In this document: one piece after another, positions 7,917 through 11,521 of the stretch
How the letters are laid out: the number at the start of each line of letters is the position of its first letter
Position numbering within the stretch: the first letter of the stretch is position 1
From: Bacillota bacterium
GTDB taxonomy: Bacteria > Bacillota > Clostridia > Christensenellales > QAND01
DNA length: 11,521 nucleotides
Reading direction: 5' to 3'
NCBI GenBank assembly: GCA_019415425.1
Contig: DXZF01000178.1
Span: 1 to 11,521, forward strand
Program-made: the position numbers and the translations under genes
Notes under the pieces: generated by a model
What the model was told of the DNA's origin: nothing
The model's input: only the letters and a program-made list of their open reading frames with translations
Database searches by the model: none

Positions 7917-10229
7917 TTTGCTGTAGCCGCATGCCCGGCAGATGACGCAGCCGCCCTCGTGCTCCATTTCGGAGCCGCACTCGGGGCAGGCATTTTCCGC
8001 CCCGGGCACACCCGCCTGCCTGCGCTGTGGCCTGTGGCAGGTATCGCGCTGTGCGCACAGGGAACAGTTGCCCAGGCAAGCCTGTTTGTTCGGGGCGCTT
8101 CCGCTCTCAATGCTGCGCAGCTCATCCATCGTCTGCCCGCTCTGTTGCAGGGCATACACCTTTTCAATCACGCGGCCGATGGCATCGGGACAGGAGAGCA
8201 CCTTGAGCCCCTTTTGCCGCAGCGTGCTGTGGCAGCGAATGCCGCGCAACTGTTCGACCAGCGTCTCGACGTCCATGCCGGCGCGCAACGCCATGGATAC
8301 CAGGCGGGAGGTCGCCTCGCTCTGCGAGGGGCATCCCCCTGCGCGGCCGAGGTTGGCAAACACCTCGCAGATTCCCTGCTCATCGTAGTTGACGGTGACG
8401 TACAGATTGCCGCAGCCGATTCGGATTTTTTCGGTGTAGCCCTTGGTGATATCCGGACGCGGACGCGGGCGGATGGCGTGCACCACATTGCCCTTCTGCT
8501 GCCCCTGCGTGAGCTTCTGCGCATTTTCTCCGACGTTGAGCACCTGGCTGTCACGGCTGCCGTCGCGGTAGATGGTCACGCCTTTGCAGCCGAGCGAGTA
8601 GGCCAGCATGTACACCTCCCGGACGTCTTCCCGCGTCGCGGCATTGGCGAAGTTGACGGTCTTGGACACGGCGTTGTCCACGTATTTCTGAAACGCCGCC
8701 TGCATGCGGATGTGGTATTCCGGGGAGATATCGTGCGCGGTAACGAATACGCGCCGGACATCCTCCGGCACGCCCTCGATGTCCTGCAGGCTGCCGTGCT
8801 GCGCAATCTCGCGCATGAGCTGTTCGGAATAGAACCCGCGCTCCTGCGCAATCCGCTTGAAATACGGATTGACCTCTACCAGCGCATCGTTGTCCATGAC
8901 ATTGCGTACAAACGCCAAGGCAAACAGCGGCTCCACGCCACTGCTGGCATTGCAGATGATGGAGATGGTGCCGGTCGGCGCGATGGTCGTCGTAGTGGCG
9001 TTGCGAATGGGCTCCCCGCCCGAAAGCGCGCTCTTGTCAAAGGCCGGGAACGGGCCGCGTACCTTGGCCAGTTCCACGGAGGCCTGCTTGCTGCGATCGT
9101 CGATGAACTTCATGACGATCTCCGCGGTTTCAATGGCCTTGTCGGAGTTGTACGGAATGCGCAGTTTGAACAGCATGTCCGCAAAGCCCATGACGCCAAG
9201 GCCGATCTTGCGGGTGGTGCGCGTCATCTCGTCGATCTGCGGCAGCGGATACTGGTTGACATCGATGACGTTGTCCAAAAAGTGCACGGCCAAATCCACC
9301 ACGCGGCCCAGCTTTTCAATGTCCAGCGAGTACTTGCCGTTCTTTTCCGTGAGCACGGCGTTGAGGTTGATGGAGCCGAGATTGCAGCTTTCGTACGGCA
9401 GCAGCGGCTGCTCGCCACAGGGGTTGGTGCTCTCCACCTCGCCCAGCTGCGGCACGGGGTTGGTCGCATTGAGCCTGTCCAAAAAGACGATGCCGGGTTC
9501 GCCGTTCTGCCACGCCATCTCCACGATGAGGTCAAACACCTCGCGCGCGTTGTGCTCGCCCACCTTCTGCCCCGTGCTGGGGTCGATGAGCGGATAGTTC
9601 TCTCCGCGCTCCACTGCGCGCATGAACGATTCCGTGATGCCGACCGAGAGGTTGAAGTTGGTGATCTCCTTGGTATCGGCCTTGCAGCGGATGAAGTCCA
9701 GAATATCCGGGTGGTCCACGCGCAAAATGCCCATGTTGGCGCCGCGGCGCGTACCGCCCTGCTTGACCGCTTCCGTCGCGGCGTTAAAGACCTTCATAAA
9801 GCTGATCGGGCCGCTGGCCACACCGCCGGTAGAGCGCACGCTGGCGCCGGCAGGGCGCAGGCGCGAGAAGGAAAAGCCGGTGCCGCCGCCGCTCTTATGG
9901 ATGAGCGCGGCGTTTTTGACGGCATCGAAGATCTCTTCCATGCTATCTGCCACCGGCAATACAAAGCAGGCCGACAGCTGTCCCAGCGGCCGCCCCGCAT
10001 TCATGAGCGTAGGCGAGTTGGGCATAAAGGCCAGCTCCGTCATCAGCTCATAGAACTGATCCGAGAGCGCCTTGACGTCCGCCTGCGCATCGTAGCGCAG
10101 ATCGCCCGCGGCAATCGCATCCGCCACACGGCGAAACATGCCTTCGATGTCTTCTGTCAGGTTGCCATCCACATCCTTGGCCAGATACCGCCGCTGTAAT
10201 ACCGTCTTTGCATTTTGCGTCAATTCCAT
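7908..10229 (-). CDS. nrdJ: Adenosylcobalamin-dependent (class II) ribonucleotide reductase
   Basis: Reduces ribonucleotides to deoxyribonucleotides using a coenzyme-B12 radical. Length is 773 residues from the start at 10229. The N-terminus is [16 protein letters not shown], typical of the family. The first redox Cys is C88 in [10 protein letters not shown]. The active site NPCGEQ has C271 and E273, with the partner Cys eleven residues on (C282 in [10 protein letters not shown]). [19 protein letters not shown] is the phosphate-binding segment. A TSCPD-type domain follows ([18 protein letters not shown] through [21 protein letters not shown]). At the end is a Cys-rich tail with [26 protein letters not shown] elements; the terminal CGYSKCG cysteines probably shuttle electrons. 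An additional C-x3-C-x2-C-x5-C cluster lies just before it. The start at 10229 has GGGGG 8 nt upstream; 10244 is possible but has poor spacing. No separate small subunit is needed. The promoter region carries NrdR-box-like sites. Confidence 0.96.
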   Translation of the reverse strand: [773 protein letters not shown]

Positions 10230-10284
10230 TGACTTTGCCCCCATTCCACCCCAGACACGGCAGATTGCGCCAAGGCCGGCACAC

Positions 10285-10300
10285 TTTCCATATACTGTGG
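10285..10300 (-). promoter_or_regulatory. Candidate NrdR box 2 (at the nrdJ transcription start)
   Basis: The minus-strand 16-mer CCACAGTATATGGAAA matches the same pattern at 10 of 16 positions, mainly in the left half and core. Its centre is 32 bp from box 1, three helical turns, a spacing typical of tandem NrdR boxes. It overlaps the predicted transcription start. Confidence 0.45.
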
Positions 10301-10314
10301 ATTATTTATATAAT
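10285..10314 (+). promoter_or_regulatory. Candidate plus-strand promoter with perfect TATAAT
   Basis: TTTCCA (10285-10290), 18 nt, then TATAAT (10309-10314). The -10 is perfect and the -35 matches 4 of 6. It is divergent from and overlaps the nrdJ promoter and would start RNA near 10321, aimed at the terminator ending at 10441. Confidence 0.4.
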
Positions 10315-10333
10315 AAGCACCACATATTGTAGC
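10305..10333 (-). promoter_or_regulatory. Probable nrdJ promoter
   Basis: On the minus strand, GCTACA (10328-10333), 17 nt, then TATAAA (10305-10310). The -35 is weak but the -10 is good. Transcription would start near 10298, giving a ~70-nt leader. The leader is too short for a cobalamin riboswitch. Confidence 0.5.
10317..10332 (-). promoter_or_regulatory. Candidate NrdR box 1 (over the nrdJ -35)
   Basis: The minus-strand 16-mer CTACAATATGTGGTGC matches the NrdR-box pattern ACACAATATATTGTGT at 11 of 16 positions in my hand alignment. It covers the -35 of the nrdJ promoter. NrdR is the usual repressor of ribonucleotide reductase genes. Confidence 0.5.
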
Positions 10334-10441
10334 ATCCGCGTGGGGCGATGTAAATCCTCTCAAACATTTTCTCCGTTGGTTCGCACGCGGGTTTTCCCCG
10401 TAAATGCCGAGAACACCGGCCTCTACCGGTGTTCTTTTTTT
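10321..10441 (+). ncRNA. Candidate small RNA between nrdJ and murI
   Basis: The stretch from the predicted start to a strong rightward terminator is about 120 nt. It contains a small G/C hairpin near 10385-10401 (acg-ggg tttt ccc-cgt with one bulge) and then the terminator stem. I see no ribosome binding site and no conserved peptide, and it matches none of the RNA families I can recognise by eye (6S, SRP RNA, common riboswitches). The case rests on the promoter and terminator both pointing right in a region where every gene points left. Confidence 0.35.
10411..10441 (+). terminator. Strong rightward rho-independent terminator
   Basis: GAACACCGG (10411-10419) pairs perfectly with CCGGTGTTC (10426-10434) around a 6-nt loop and is followed by seven T's on the plus strand. 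Leftward the stem is followed by TCGGCATT, so it should stop murI transcripts poorly. Its orientation does not serve any called gene. Confidence 0.75.
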
Positions 10442-10474
10442 ATAGAAATTGTCGATATTTGCGCTGTGTACTGT

Positions 10475-11254
10475 TTACGATTGGCGCATCAACCGCTGGA
10501 ACAGCGGCAGATAGACCGCCGCATCGCCGGAAGTGAAGTATGTGACCTGTCCACCCGAAGTGCGCGGGCGCAGCAGGCCTTGTGTCTGCAAAACGTGCTG
10601 TAACTGGTGCGCCGTGCCTGCATCGCCGTCTATGACCGGCGCTTGCGGCCAGAAACGGTGTACCATGCGCGCAATCGGCGCCTTGAGATGCAGAAAATGC
10701 GTACAGCCCAACACCGCGACATCGACCTGCTCTTGCTGGATCGGTTCAAACTTTTGGCGCAGCACCGCATCAATCTGCGGCCCACTGCACACGCCCTGCT
10801 CGACCAGCTCGACCAGTTCCGGACAACCGACCGGCAGCACGCGCTGCTGGATTCCGCATTCCTCCACGCGCATGCGAAACAGCTTTTGCCGCAGCGTTGC
10901 GCGTGTGGCCAGCACCATCACCTTGCCCTCCTTGACCAGATGGGCCGCCGGGCGCACCGCCGGTTCCATGGCCACAAAGGGCACCGAATACCGTGCGCGC
11001 AGCGACGTGATGGAGGCCGAAGAGGCGGTGTTGCACGCCACCACAATGCACTTGGCATTCCTGTTTAACAAGAACTCCACACAGCGCGTGGAAAGTGCGC
11101 GGATGTCCGCTTCACTGCGGTTGCCATACGGGGCGTTGGCGTTGTCGCCATAGTAGAGAAAGTCCTCGCCCGGAAGCTGCCGCATCAGTTCTTTGAGCGT
11201 CCCCAATCCGCCGACGCCGGAATCAAATACGCCAATCGGCGCGTCTGTATGCAT
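10475..11254 (-). CDS. murI: Glutamate racemase
   Basis: Converts L-glutamate to D-glutamate for the peptidoglycan peptide, in the cytosol, without cofactor. The 259-residue protein has both catalytic cysteines: Cys74 in VVACNTASS and Cys184 in VLGCTHFLHLK. It also has the N-terminal IGVFDSGVGGL (Asp11/Ser12) and the GDNANAPYG substrate loop. The start at 11254 gives the family N-terminus MHTDAPIGVFDSGVGG. A longer frame to 11350 would begin upstream of the promoter at 11321-11350 and inside spoIIP, so I reject it. The ribosome binding site is modest (AGGGTGG, 10 nt away). It follows spoIIP and precedes nrdJ with a 230-bp gap. Confidence 0.95.
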   Translation of the reverse strand: MHTDAPIGVFDSGVGGLGTLKELMRQLPGEDFLYYGDNANAPYGNRSEADIRALSTRCVEFLLNRNAKCIVVACNTASSASITSLRARYSVPFVAMEPAVRPAAHLVKEGKVMVLATRATLRQKLFRMRVEECGIQQRVLPVGCPELVELVEQGVCSGPQIDAVLRQKFEPIQQEQVDVAVLGCTHFLHLKAPIARMVHRFWPQAPVIDGDAGTAHQLQHVLQTQGLLRPRTSGGQVTYFTSGDAAVYLPLFQRLMRQS

Positions 11255-11320
11255 CGATTCGTGCCACCCTGTCTGCCACCTGCGCAAAACGTGCGCACGG
11301 TGCGTATTCAAGCCACGGAT

Positions 11321-11350
11321 ATCATGGCACGAAATTTGGCCGGATGTCAA
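11321..11350 (-). promoter_or_regulatory. Sigma-A promoter of murI, overlapping the spoIIP stop codon
   Basis: On the minus strand there is a perfect TTGACA (11345-11350), 18 nt, then CATGAT (11321-11326; 4 of 6). The TGA inside TTGACA is the spoIIP stop codon. The start near 11314 gives a ~60-nt leader to the murI ATG. Confidence 0.6.
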
Positions 11351-11521
11351 GGCGTGGGCCGGATACCGTAATCGCGCGTGAGCACGGTGGCCATGGCCTT
11401 GGCCAGATACGGGACCGAGTTGAGCACCTCCTGCAGCGTATTCTGGTTGTGCCCCATCTCGACGGCCACAGCGGCGTCCGAGACGTGCTGATTATACCGC
11501 CCCGTCTTGACGCGCACGCCC
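11347..11521 (-). CDS. spoIIP: C-terminal end of stage II sporulation protein P (5' part outside window)
   Basis: The minus-strand frame entering at 11520 encodes 57 residues to a TGA at 11347-11349. It includes GVRVKTGRYNQHVSD, then VAVEMGHNQNTLQEVLNSVPYLAKAM. This matches the end of SpoIIP, the peptidoglycan amidase/endopeptidase that works with SpoIID and SpoIIM in the mother cell to thin the septum and drive engulfment. The conserved E-x-G-x-x-x-NT-x-x-E pattern and the RYNQH stretch are the diagnostic points. Only the end is present, so completeness of the gene cannot be judged. It indicates an endospore-forming lineage. Confidence 0.82.
   Translation of the reverse strand, partial: GVRVKTGRYNQHVSDAAVAVEMGHNQNTLQEVLNSVPYLAKAMATVLTRDYGIRPTP

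Noticed and set aside
7959-10199. 746-codon open frame on the plus strand antisense to nrdJ
   Set aside because: It mirrors nrdJ over its full length. GC-rich codon bias often leaves an antisense frame free of stops. The translation shows no recognisable motif, while the minus strand has intact NrdJ active-site motifs.
10230-10300. Cobalamin riboswitch upstream of the B12-dependent nrdJ
   Set aside because: The predicted leader is only about 70 nt and has no B12-box-like sequence; such riboswitches need roughly 200 nt.
11255-11350. 32-codon N-terminal extension of murI
   Set aside because: It would begin within spoIIP and at the -35 of the murI promoter. The normal glutamate racemase N-terminus starts at 11254.

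Overview
The window reads as ordinary chromosome of a spore-forming, fairly GC-rich member of the Bacillota, most likely class Clostridia. The 3' end of spoIIP at the right edge is the clearest lineage marker. A B12-dependent ribonucleotide reductase, purine-rich ribosome binding sites of the AGGAGG type and an ECF sigma/RsiV-type anti-sigma pair fit the same picture. I cannot name the genus. I see no insertion sequence, phage gene, CRISPR array, tRNA or rRNA.

Layout: all complete genes are on the minus strand, so transcription runs right to left. From the right these are spoIIP (3' end only), murI (glutamate racemase), nrdJ (class II ribonucleotide reductase), an EF-G-like translational GTPase, thrB-mutY (overlapping genes for homoserine kinase and adenine glycosylase), and a four-gene operon of SGNH hydrolase, DUF4358 lipoprotein, ECF sigma factor and RsiV-like anti-sigma factor. 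One plus-strand gene, the 3' end of a probable DUF6688 protein, enters at the left edge and converges on that operon.

How the genes work together: the housekeeping genes look like separate units with their own signals. murI has a promoter whose -35 element contains the spoIIP stop codon. nrdJ has a promoter flanked by two NrdR-box-like sites 32 bp apart, and a structured 3' region. The EF-G-like gene has an extended -10 promoter and a hairpin terminator. thrB and mutY share 8 nt and end in two successive hairpins. The left operon looks like a cell-envelope stress module. A sigma factor overlaps by 4 nt with its membrane-bound RsiV-type inhibitor, which carries an AxA site just after its membrane segment. 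They are co-transcribed with a membrane-anchored SGNH esterase/acyltransferase-like domain and a small lipoprotein, behind a candidate ECF-type promoter. This parallels Bacillus sigV-rsiV-oatA (lysozyme resistance), but with different effector genes.

The most interesting loose ends are that envelope operon, a possible ~120-nt plus-strand RNA between nrdJ and murI (perfect TATAAT upstream, strong terminator, no gene), and an inverted pair of perfect DnaA boxes enclosing the nrdJ terminator. Start codons of five genes were moved downstream of the longest reading frame because a good ribosome binding site and the family N-terminus support it.
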